A stretch of 5,242 nucleotides of DNA, from positions 32,867 to 38,108 of the forward strand of contig NYWC01000081.1 of assembly GCA_002684935.1 (NCBI GenBank). Reading direction: 5' to 3'. The position numbers were made by a program, and so were the translations under genes. The DNA comes from Gammaproteobacteria bacterium. Lineage in GTDB: Bacteria; Pseudomonadota; Gammaproteobacteria; Pseudomonadales; Pseudohongiellaceae. Shown here one piece after another: positions 1 through 5,242 of this stretch. How positions within the stretch are numbered: the stretch's first letter is position 1; every line of letters starts with the position of its first letter. Below the pieces are notes generated by a model. That model saw only the letters and a program-made list of their open reading frames with translations. It was not told the origin of the DNA and did no database searches.

Positions 1-782
1 GCCAGACCGAGTTCCGGATCATAATGTCCTGGCACCCACACCGCGGCGCCGCCGGTACGCCAGGATTCACCGGGCCAAGTTTCATTGCCGGGCTCACCCG
101 GCGAGGGCACGGTATAGGTGCGCCATACTTCCTCGCCAGTTTCTGCGTCCAGTGCCACGATGAAGCCGCGAATGCCCAGTTCACCGCCAGACGTGCCCAC
201 CAGGATCTTGTCGTCAATGGCGAGCGGCGCCATGGTGATGTAGTAGCCGAAGTTGTTGTCCTGGACAGTGGTATCCCAGGCTTTCCTGCCGGTGGCTGCG
301 TCCAGCGCGACGACCCTGGCATCCAGAGTGGCGGTATAGACTTTATCGCCATAAAGGGCCACGCCGCGGTTGGTGCGATGGAAGGCAATGTAGGTATCCG
401 GCAGATCGTGCTGATAGCGCCACAGCATATCGCCGCTCGCCGCGTCGATTGCATAAACCAGATTGCCCGGCGTGGTGACGAACATCACGCCATCGTTGAC
501 GACCGGAGGCGCTTCATGACCGCCCAACATGCCGGTAGAAAAACTCCAGACCGGCTCTAGGTCGGTAACATTATCAGTATCGATTTCATCCAGCTTGCTA
601 TAACCCCAGCCATCCAGTGTGCCGCGATAGGACAACCAGTTCTGGTCTTCCGGGTTAATCAGACGTTCGTCAGTGACCACACTATAGTCGGGGATCGGCA
701 AGGCTTGCGCTGCAAGCTCAGTTGAAAATAGAAAGCTGTTCGCGGCTATGACGAGGGCAGGCAGGATATTACGAAAGCGCAT
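1..782 (-). CDS. PQQ-dependent alcohol-type dehydrogenase, N-terminal part (truncated by window edge)
   Basis: This is a periplasmic quinoprotein of the methanol/ethanol dehydrogenase family, which oxidises alcohols or aldehydes with PQQ and passes electrons to a cytochrome c or quinone. The visible 260 residues start at an ATG (780-782) preceded by a good Shine-Dalgarno. A Sec signal peptide covers about residues 1-27 (hydrophobic core 6-19, AAQA near the cleavage site). The family N-terminus follows: NWLSYRGTLDGWGYSKLD (48-65) and GHEAPPVV (88-95), whose Glu90 matches a PQQ-contact Glu. Blade motifs ALDAATG (159-165) and ALDAETG (210-216) are clear. R139 in NRG, T183, and S198-GGE with the metal-ligand Glu201 also match PQQ-pocket positions. 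The vicinal Cys pair normally just before NRG is absent; residues 133-139 read AFHRTNR. The catalytic Asp and remaining blades lie beyond position 1, so Ca versus lanthanide use and any fused cytochrome domain cannot be judged. The substrate is unknown. Confidence 0.93.
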   Translation of the reverse strand, partial: MRFRNILPALVIAANSFLFSTELAAQALPIPDYSVVTDERLINPEDQNWLSYRGTLDGWGYSKLDEIDTDNVTDLEPVWSFSTGMLGGHEAPPVVNDGVMFVTTPGNLVYAIDAASGDMLWRYQHDLPDTYIAFHRTNRGVALYGDKVYTATLDARVVALDAATGRKAWDTTVQDNNFGYYITMAPLAIDDKILVGTSGGELGIRGFIVALDAETGEEVWRTYTVPSPGEPGNETWPGESWRTGGAAVWVPGHYDPELGL

Positions 783-1130
783 GCGGTTCTCCCTTGCGAT
801 GTATCTTGTTCTTTCCGGTTTTGTAATCGGGTTACTTTTCAGTACAAGGTATGCTCTGGCCCTTTATTTGTCCAGCTTAGGGGAGCCTAAAGAACGGGCC
901 ATTGCGCGGGATAGGGAGGGTGTCAGCTGCGATCTCGGGTCGCCATGGCCCGCAGCAAAGCAGCAATCAAAAACCGTTGCCAAACTGGAGCAGAGCATTG
1001 GAATACGGGCAGTCATGGCAGTCGACTTGCTTTAAAAACCTTGAGAGATTGCGATTAAGTATTCTTCAGCTTTTAAGGTATATTTGGATTCTTGGTCAGC
1101 CTGGGTGCAGCTGGAAAGGTAGCATTGGAA
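783..1130. other. Divergent intergenic region between the dehydrogenase and the MBL hydrolase
   Basis: This gap separates two divergently transcribed genes and must carry both promoters. No convincing sigma-70 or sigma-54 promoter could be assigned by eye. The 3' part (about 1031-1091) is clearly AT-rich, as expected for a promoter or leader of the downstream hydrolase. A short dyad (TTAGG 877-881, CCTAA 886-890) could form a weak five-pair hairpin. An 8-bp self-complementary site, GCCATGGC, lies at 942-949. A plus-strand reading frame from ATG 781 to 1035 has a hydrophobic N-terminus but no ribosome binding site and is not called as a gene. Confidence 0.6.
788..795 (-). promoter_or_regulatory. 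Shine-Dalgarno of the PQQ alcohol dehydrogenase
   Basis: Read on the minus strand this is AAGGGAGA, five bases upstream of the ATG at 780-782. It fixes the start codon, and the signal peptide follows directly from it. Confidence 0.75.
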
Positions 1131-2171
1131 ATGATAATGAATTTATCGGTTAGAAGAGTATTGATTAGAAAAGCAACGGCTAAAAAAGTATTGATTAATA
1201 ACTTCCTGGCGCTCTTGAGTCTATTAACAGGGCTCACCTGCACGACTTGGTCCCACGCTAATGCTGCGGCAGGTGATACTGCCACAGAAGCCAGTGTCAC
1301 CATCCTTTCTTCCAATCTTGCCAATGGCGCGGCGGTGGGTGAATGGGGATTGTCGGCCTTGGTTCGGGTTGATGGACAGTGCATTCTGTTCGACGCGGGT
1401 CGCTATCCGGACACCGTGATTCGCAACGCTGAGGTACTCAATGTTGACCTGTCCTGTGTTACCGATGTGGTGCTGAGTCACTTTCACTTCGATCATACGA
1501 CGGGCTTGATCCCCATCATCGAGAATCTCCGCGAGATTAATCCTGATGCTATTCGCAGGGTGCATGTGGCCGCTGGGTTTTTCGCGCCACGCCGGGCGGT
1601 TTCGCAGTCAGCCATCGCAGCGAACCAGATGATTGATGAACGCAGCCGAATTGAAGCCATGGGAGTGGAATTCCTGGTGCATGACCAGGCCACGGAAATT
1701 TTTCCAGCGGTCTGGGTATCAGGACCAGTTGAGCGACTTCATCCTGAAACCAACTATGGCACGGCCCTGGAAGTTTCTCTCGATGGAGAGTGGGTGAGAG
1801 ATCACCTGCCCGAGAGCCAGGGTCTGGTTATTCGTACCGGCCAAGGACCGATAGTGCTGCTGGGCTGTGGTCATTCCGGTGTGGTGAATGCCCTCAGCCA
1901 GATTCAGGAGCAAATCCAGGATGAAGCCATTCACGCGCTCATGGGTGGACTGCACCTGTTTGCAGCCAGCGACGAGACTTTAAACTGGACCGCGGAAAAC
2001 CTAAGAGAAATAGGGGTCCAGAACCTGATGGCTGGGCACTGCACCGGCATCGAGCCGCTTATGCGCCTGCGCGCCGGCTTGAGCCTGAACCGGCGCACGG
2101 CTGTGGTCGGAGCGGTGGGTTCGCGCTTTGTGCTGGGTGAAGGCATCTATCCAACTGCTATCGCGATGTAA
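1131..2171 (+). CDS. Exported metallo-beta-lactamase-fold hydrolase, COG1237-like
   Basis: A predicted periplasmic metal-dependent hydrolase of 346 residues (numbered from ATG 1131). An Arg/Lys-rich n-region (8-19) and hydrophobic core (about 20-40) end at SHANA, so Sec cleavage after about residue 45 is likely. The mature domain carries the metal motif HFHFDH (His117, His119, Asp121, His122), then GCGHSG (His248), MGGLHLF (His275) and GHCTG (His303). GC(S/G)HSG, GGxHL and HCTG together are typical of the COG1237 / dihydropterin synthase-like MBL group rather than true beta-lactamases, glyoxalase II or PqqB. Both possible zinc sites appear complete, so the enzyme is probably active; its substrate is unknown. 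ATG 1131 has GGAAAGG (1113-1119) upstream; ATG 1137 is close behind and also plausible, while an in-frame TTG at 1092 gives a poorer signal peptide. It converges on the protease remnant 79 bp downstream, with no terminator hairpin visible between them. Confidence 0.88.
   Translation: MIMNLSVRRVLIRKATAKKVLINNFLALLSLLTGLTCTTWSHANAAAGDTATEASVTILSSNLANGAAVGEWGLSALVRVDGQCILFDAGRYPDTVIRNAEVLNVDLSCVTDVVLSHFHFDHTTGLIPIIENLREINPDAIRRVHVAAGFFAPRRAVSQSAIAANQMIDERSRIEAMGVEFLVHDQATEIFPAVWVSGPVERLHPETNYGTALEVSLDGEWVRDHLPESQGLVIRTGQGPIVLLGCGHSGVVNALSQIQEQIQDEAIHALMGGLHLFAASDETLNWTAENLREIGVQNLMAGHCTGIEPLMRLRAGLSLNRRTAVVGAVGSRFVLGEGIYPTAIAM
1152..1211 (+). repeat. Imperfect 30-bp tandem duplication inside the signal peptide
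   Basis: Units 1152-1181 and 1182-1211 encode RRVLIRKATA and KKVLINNFLA. The first 15 bases of the units differ only at two purine positions: AGAAGAGTATTGATT against AAAAAAGTATTGATT. The second halves have diverged. The repeat lengthens the positively charged n-region of the signal peptide of the MBL hydrolase and explains its unusual length. Confidence 0.6.
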
Positions 2172-2250
2172 CGCTACCCAATTCAAGATTTTCTATGCAA
2201 GATTCATCGTTCTGGGTGACCGCACCGACTTTTTCGCTCTGCTCATAGAT

Positions 2251-2832
2251 TTAGTAAAACAAGGCACCAATAACGATCAGGCCAGCGAGGCCTATTCCAG
2301 GTCCATATAGCCAGGTGGCACCGATCCCAAGGTCGCCAGCACGCTCACCGAAACCGGAAAGCTCATATACCAGTCCATTCCAGATGGCGTGGCAGATCGA
2401 GGCTGGCCAGACACTGCCGCTGAGTTGTCGAATCAATCCCCAGATCAAACCCTCCTCAGACAGCAACACCATTAGTATGCCTACACTCGATGCGAGTCAC
2501 ACATTCAAACAGGTGTTATTCCAGTCGGTCTGTGTCGTGTCGGTGTGACCAGTCAGCAGCGCCGCACCGGCGATCAGGCTGGCGCCGAGGATTGGCATCA
2601 GGACAGAGAGCGCATACAGTGATTTCCTACCCACCACAACGCCGAGCTCTGCGTGACTTTGTTTGCCCAGCCAGATGAAAACTGCTGACAGCGGAATGAG
2701 AATGAAAGCGCTAACCGCGCCATAGCCATTGGTACCCATGGTAGAGGTGATGTAGATGGCGATGAGTACTGCAAAGAAAAAGGAAACGCTGCGCTGCTGT
2801 ATATCTTGTAGTTCCAGTAGTAACTTGATCAT
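2251..2832 (-). pseudogene. CPBP/Abi-type intramembrane protease remnant, in-frame stop and apparent internal deletion
   Basis: CPBP (CAAX protease and bacteriocin-processing, Rce1-like) proteins are multi-pass membrane metalloproteases with EExxxR, FxxxH or WxxWH, and HxxxN motifs. Numbering from ATG 2830-2832, hydrophobic segments lie at about 15-31, 37-55 and 72-94. A TGA at 2497-2499 (codon 112) interrupts the frame, which continues unchanged to TAA 2251-2253. After the stop come a short hydrophobic stretch, SEEG (125-128), and SGSVWPAS (138-145) leading into HAIWN (His148, Asn152). Glu126 to His148 is only 22 residues. The family needs a further helix pair and a second His between these motifs, and the Arg of EExxxR is also absent, so the middle seems deleted. 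The full length of about 193 codons is short for the family. The same frame stays open upstream to 3033, but that part overlaps the next gene's start. There is no good ribosome binding site at 2832. Family assignment is moderate; non-functionality is likely. Confidence 0.65.
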
Positions 2833-2963
2833 TCGGGGTGCGCAATCAGTTTCCACTTCCGGGTCCGACGGCCTCTTGCCCACTAGTCCGGCAATTTCCA
2901 TACCAGCAGCCAAGCCCCGGATATTGGGGCCTGCAGGCCAGAGTGAATAGAGAAGGTGGCGAA

Positions 2964-2981
2964 ATTCACTACTTAGTGAAT
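2964..2981. promoter_or_regulatory. Palindromic operator candidate
   Basis: ATTCACTA-CT-TAGTGAAT is a perfect 8-bp inverted repeat around a 2-bp centre, a size typical of a dimeric helix-turn-helix regulator site. A third copy of the half-site AGTGAAT lies at 2942-2948, 33 bp (about three helical turns) upstream of the same sequence at 2975-2981. It sits 34 bp before the VCBS start codon and overlaps the best promoter candidate, which would suit a repressor. It is too short-looped to act as a hairpin terminator and has no following T-run. The regulator is not in the window. Confidence 0.5.
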
Positions 2982-2993
2982 CATTGCTACCAT
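2965..2993 (+). promoter_or_regulatory. Possible sigma-70 promoter of the VCBS/dehydrogenase pair
   Basis: TTCACT (2965-2970) and TACCAT (2988-2993) each match four of six consensus bases and are separated by 17 bp. Transcription would begin near 3000, just ahead of the ribosome binding site. The match is weak and is supported mainly by position and spacing. Confidence 0.25.
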
Positions 2994-3002
2994 CAGGCGT
3001 GA

Positions 3003-3010
3003 AAGGGAGA
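3003..3010 (+). promoter_or_regulatory. Shine-Dalgarno of the VCBS propeller gene
   Basis: AAGGGAGA lies five bases before the ATG at 3016. It is the same sequence and spacing as the site in front of the minus-strand dehydrogenase, and it fixes the start. Confidence 0.75.
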
Positions 3011-3015
3011 GAAAA

Positions 3016-4470
3016 ATGACTACAACGATTCAAGCCGCTATCGGCACCAGGCTACTGCTGGCACTCACGATGGCTTCAGCAAGCGGGCTGGCTGGTTCCC
3101 AGACGCCGGTGGGTGACACTCCAACTACAGCGCGAACAGTGTCCGGCGACTTCATCAGTTGGCGTGAACACATCATTGATGACCCGGTCACAGCTGGCGT
3201 CAACTTCAGCGGTAGTGATGGGTTCGTGATGGGGGATATCGATAAAGATGGTTTCGAGGACATCGTATCCGTGCACGAGTCAGATGCCGAGTATGATTCC
3301 GGCTCGTTTCTGGATGATTTTGTGCCGCCGGTGGCAGGGCATGTGAGAGTCCATTTTGGATCGAACGATCCGGATAGCTGGATCAATATTACGATTGCGG
3401 AAGCCGAAGATGTACCGGCACCGGAAGATGCCGTCATTACCGACCTTAATGGCGATGGCTGGTTAGACGTGGTGGCCGCCGCAGAGCGTTCCCATCTGAT
3501 TTATCTTCAGAACCCGGGCCCCAATGCCCGCAGTGAAACCTGGCCGCGCCTGATTCTGCCGCTAACCCGTAACAAGGGTTCTTATATTCGTGTGTTTGCA
3601 GCTGACTTTAATGGCGATGGTGTGCCGGAACTGACAGCGCCGAACAAAGGTGCGCAAACCCCTGGCCCCGAAGACTACGCCCGCTCCACACCAGTAGAAT
3701 TGCATACCCTGCAGGGTGATCCCCTGGACGGTGACAGTTGGCAGGTGCAGGTGCTGGGCAACTACAGTATTCCGCAGAATGCAGAACCTGTGGATATCGA
3801 CAGTGATGGCGACCTGGATATCATCGTGGGAACCCGCGGCGAATCCCGCCTGATTATTTTTGAGAATCCAGGCGACGGCAGCTTGAATTTCAGCGAACAG
3901 GCCATTGGCATTTATGGTGCGCGCATGGCCGGTTTCAATCTTGAGTATGTCGATCTATCCGGCGATGGCCGTCTCGATATCATCGGCACCGCAGCACGAG
4001 GCATGGTTTGGATTGAGCAACCCGCGCGCAAGGGGGATGCCTGGAATGCCCACTACATCGGTACTTTTGCACCAGACAGTCATACCGGCTATGCCACGGC
4101 AGATATCGATGGTGATGGTGACATCGATCTGATTGCAGGTAGCTACAGCCGCGGTGACCGTACCGGTGACGACGCCAGTGCCAGTGTAAACAGCCCTCTC
4201 GGTCGAATCGGTTGGTTTGAAAATCCCGGAGTCGCCGCAGCCGAAGGTGAATGGGCCCGCCATGATATCTCGCGACGAGTTCGCGGTATGTTTGATAAGT
4301 TCATGGCCCGGGATCTGGATAATGACGGTGACCTGGATTTCATCGGCACACGCGGCAACAGCTATCCCTACGACGGTGTGTTCTGGTTGGAGCAAGTTCG
4401 CAGCAGCGAACCTCGGGCCGCGTTTCAGCGCGCGCGAGCGCAGGAAAGCAATGAAATACCGCTGCCCTGA
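3016..4470 (+). CDS. Secreted FG-GAP/VCBS-repeat protein, predicted seven-bladed beta-propeller
   Basis: A 484-residue exported protein with a Sec-type signal peptide (about 1-28; hydrophobic 13-26; no lipobox cysteine). Seven integrin-type calcium loops of the form DxDxDGxxD occur at residues 74-82, 143-151, 197-205, 260-268, 313-321, 363-371 and 433-441, for example DIDGDGDID and DLDNDGDLD. Each is followed by a hydrophobic strand such as IIVG, IIG or LIAG. Several blades also carry an aromatic-ENPG or WxEQ strand (282-285, 332-335, 400-404, 457-460). Seven loops suggest a complete, closed seven-bladed propeller. The third loop ends in Glu205 instead of Asp. No catalytic motif is visible. 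The short C-terminal tail (about 462-484) is charged and probably disordered. The membrane-bound PQQ dehydrogenase gene follows after 53 bp, so co-transcription is likely. The role is unknown: a scaffold, substrate-binding or accessory partner in the periplasm or at the cell surface is plausible, and a lyase-like propeller enzyme cannot be excluded. Confidence 0.9.
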   Translation: MTTTIQAAIGTRLLLALTMASASGLAGSQTPVGDTPTTARTVSGDFISWREHIIDDPVTAGVNFSGSDGFVMGDIDKDGFEDIVSVHESDAEYDSGSFLDDFVPPVAGHVRVHFGSNDPDSWINITIAEAEDVPAPEDAVITDLNGDGWLDVVAAAERSHLIYLQNPGPNARSETWPRLILPLTRNKGSYIRVFAADFNGDGVPELTAPNKGAQTPGPEDYARSTPVELHTLQGDPLDGDSWQVQVLGNYSIPQNAEPVDIDSDGDLDIIVGTRGESRLIIFENPGDGSLNFSEQAIGIYGARMAGFNLEYVDLSGDGRLDIIGTAARGMVWIEQPARKGDAWNAHYIGTFAPDSHTGYATADIDGDGDIDLIAGSYSRGDRTGDDASASVNSPLGRIGWFENPGVAAAEGEWARHDISRRVRGMFDKFMARDLDNDGDLDFIGTRGNSYPYDGVFWLEQVRSSEPRAAFQRARAQESNEIPLP

Positions 4471-4507
4471 TTGCGCCAGCGTTGAGTTATCTCTGCTAAT
4501 AAAAACA

Positions 4508-4514
4508 AGAAGGT
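4508..4514 (+). promoter_or_regulatory. Shine-Dalgarno of the membrane-bound PQQ dehydrogenase
   Basis: AGAAGGT lies nine bases before ATG 4524. The 53-bp spacer after the VCBS stop codon shows no hairpin terminator or separate promoter, in keeping with a two-gene transcript. Confidence 0.65.
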
Positions 4515-4523
4515 CTTAACCAA

Positions 4524-5242
4524 ATGACCAATCAAGCGGTAAAAAACCCAAGGCTATTGCCAATACTTCTGGGCGCCATCGGTGTGCCAATGGCTCTCGG
4601 AGGCCTGCAGCTGCTGTTTCTGGGAGGTACGTTCTATTACCTGCTATGCGGCCTGGTGCTGCTGGTGTGTGCCATGTTGCTTTGGCAGGGCGATCCGCTG
4701 GCATCAAAAATCTATGGCGGCCTGCTGGTGTTCACCGTGCTGTGGGCACTGTATGAGTCAGGCAGCAATCTCTGGGCGCTGGCACCGCGCATTCTGCCTC
4801 TCGCCGCGCTAGGTTTACTCTTTATCACACCCTGGATGCGCAGATCACTGCACCAGGGCAGGCTGCCACCGCTGTTTGAAGAGACCGCAGCCAAACTCCT
4901 TGTGCCAGTCTTTGCCGTGATTTTCCTTCTGGTATTTGAAGCAGGCACTGGCTATGAGGTCAGCCCCATGCCTGCCCGCAGCGGCGTGAATACGGTCAAC
5001 ACCGCAACGGACTGGCCCAGCTATGGCAATACCCTGGGTGGAACCCGCTACTCACCGGTCAGTCAGATCAATGCAGAGAATGCCGGTGATCTGGAGTTGG
5101 CCTGGACCTACCGCACTGGCGCAGGCGGCGCCTTCAAGGCAACCCCGCTACAGGTAGGCGAGCTGCTCTATTTCTGCACGGGCGGCAACCGGGTCGTGGC
5201 CCTCGACGCCGAGGCAGGCGAACTGCGCTGGCAGTTTGACCC
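4524..5242 (+). CDS. Membrane-bound PQQ dehydrogenase, glucose/quinate/shikimate family, N-terminal part (truncated)
   Basis: This is an inner-membrane quinoprotein related to Gcd (glucose) and QuiA (quinate/shikimate), which oxidises sugars or cyclic polyols on the periplasmic side and feeds electrons to ubiquinone. The first 239 residues are visible. Five hydrophobic helices (about 11-33, 36-54, 62-78, 84-103 and 123-140) form the anchor typical of the family. The PQQ domain then starts with DWPSYGNTLGGTRYSP (163-178), SQINAENAGDLELAWTYRTG (180-199), TPLQVGELLYFCTG (207-220) and VVALDAEAGELRWQFDP, the last crossing the edge. These closely follow the Gcd signature order (YG..GxRYSPLxQIN, AWxxRTG, LYxCT, LDAxTGxxxW). 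Between RTG and TP there are only about seven residues, shorter than my recollection of E. coli Gcd. Substrate-deciding and catalytic residues lie past 5242, so glucose, quinate or another substrate cannot be chosen. It is the second gene of a probable operon with the VCBS protein. Confidence 0.93.
   Translation, partial: MTNQAVKNPRLLPILLGAIGVPMALGGLQLLFLGGTFYYLLCGLVLLVCAMLLWQGDPLASKIYGGLLVFTVLWALYESGSNLWALAPRILPLAALGLLFITPWMRRSLHQGRLPPLFEETAAKLLVPVFAVIFLLVFEAGTGYEVSPMPARSGVNTVNTATDWPSYGNTLGGTRYSPVSQINAENAGDLELAWTYRTGAGGAFKATPLQVGELLYFCTGGNRVVALDAEAGELRWQFD

Larger units (their letters stand above)
2833..3015. other. Divergent upstream region of the VCBS propeller gene
   Basis: This 183-bp gap lies between the 5' end of the protease remnant and the VCBS gene. 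It holds the palindrome at 2964-2981, a lone matching half-site at 2942-2948, a weak sigma-70-like promoter and a strong ribosome binding site. The first half (2833-2940) stays open on the minus strand in frame with the protease remnant, so it may be former coding sequence of that gene or plain spacer. Confidence 0.5.

Noticed and set aside
24..560. Long plus-strand open frame of 178 codons at the left edge.
   Set aside because: It is antisense to the clearly coding PQQ dehydrogenase, and its translation has no recognisable domain and a composition typical of a shadow frame.
824..836. GTAA/TTAC dyad upstream of the dehydrogenase as an operator.
   Set aside because: Only four paired bases on each side, well within chance for this length of sequence.
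781..1035. Plus-strand frame from ATG 781 with a hydrophobic N-terminus, a possible small membrane protein divergent from the dehydrogenase.
   Set aside because: Its ATG overlaps the dehydrogenase ATG in the palindrome GCATGC, there is no Shine-Dalgarno, the C-terminal half is of unremarkable composition, and the frame lies in an upstream region expected to be regulatory.
1224..1262. Possible lipoprotein signal at the Cys of the MBL signal peptide.
   Set aside because: The residues before the Cys are GLT, which do not fit a lipobox, and a better signal peptidase I site (ANA) follows.
1131..2171. Identification of the MBL protein as PqqB or as the SoxH-like quinoprotein relay hydrolase.
   Set aside because: The GCGHSG, GGLHL and GHCTG motifs fit COG1237 better, and PqqB is cytoplasmic without a signal peptide.
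2172..2250. ACCCA/TGGGT inverted repeat in the convergent gap as a bidirectional terminator.
   Set aside because: The arms are only five to six bases and about 35 bases apart, with no T-run placed as expected.
2497..2499. TGA as a selenocysteine codon in the protease-like frame.
   Set aside because: The codon lies in a stretch between membrane segments with no redox motif, no SECIS-like hairpin is evident just downstream, and the gene also appears to lack essential family motifs.
2833..3033. N-terminal extension of the minus-strand protease frame up to an ATG at 3031-3033.
   Set aside because: It would overlap the VCBS start codon and run through the palindrome and ribosome binding site, and the added 67 residues show no clear membrane or domain signal. 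It may include decayed coding sequence, but not a supported start.

Overview
The window looks like a chromosomal segment of a Gram-negative bacterium, most likely a marine or other aquatic gammaproteobacterium. This rests on mixed codon use at moderate GC, Sec signal peptides, purine-rich Shine-Dalgarno sites and two periplasmic PQQ-dependent dehydrogenases. The assignment is an inference from gene content; no rRNA or other taxonomic marker is present. No tRNA, rRNA, CRISPR array, insertion sequence or phage gene was seen.

Layout: (1) 1-782, minus strand: the N-terminal 260 residues of a secreted PQQ-dependent alcohol-type dehydrogenase, cut by the window edge. (2) 783-1130: a divergent, largely empty upstream region. 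(3) 1131-2171, plus strand: an exported metallo-beta-lactamase-fold hydrolase resembling the COG1237 (dihydropterin synthase-like) group. (4) 2251-2832, minus strand: the remnant of a CPBP/Abi-type intramembrane protease gene, with an in-frame TGA and apparently no middle segment. (5) 2833-3015: an upstream region with a perfect 8-bp inverted repeat overlapping a possible promoter. (6) 3016-4470, plus strand: a secreted FG-GAP/VCBS protein with seven calcium-loop motifs, probably a seven-bladed beta-propeller. (7) 4524-5242, plus strand: the N-terminal 239 residues of a membrane-bound PQQ dehydrogenase of the glucose/quinate/shikimate type, cut by the window edge.

How the genes may work together: the theme is periplasmic oxidation by quinoproteins. 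The 3' pair (propeller protein then membrane dehydrogenase, 53 bp apart, same strand, each with its own ribosome binding site) is probably one transcript and may form a functional unit. The exported hydrolase lies between the two dehydrogenases and could process a substrate or product such as a lactone or ester, but nothing in the sequence proves this. The most unusual points are the missing vicinal cysteine pair in the first dehydrogenase, the propeller-dehydrogenase pairing, the operator-like palindrome and the decaying protease gene.
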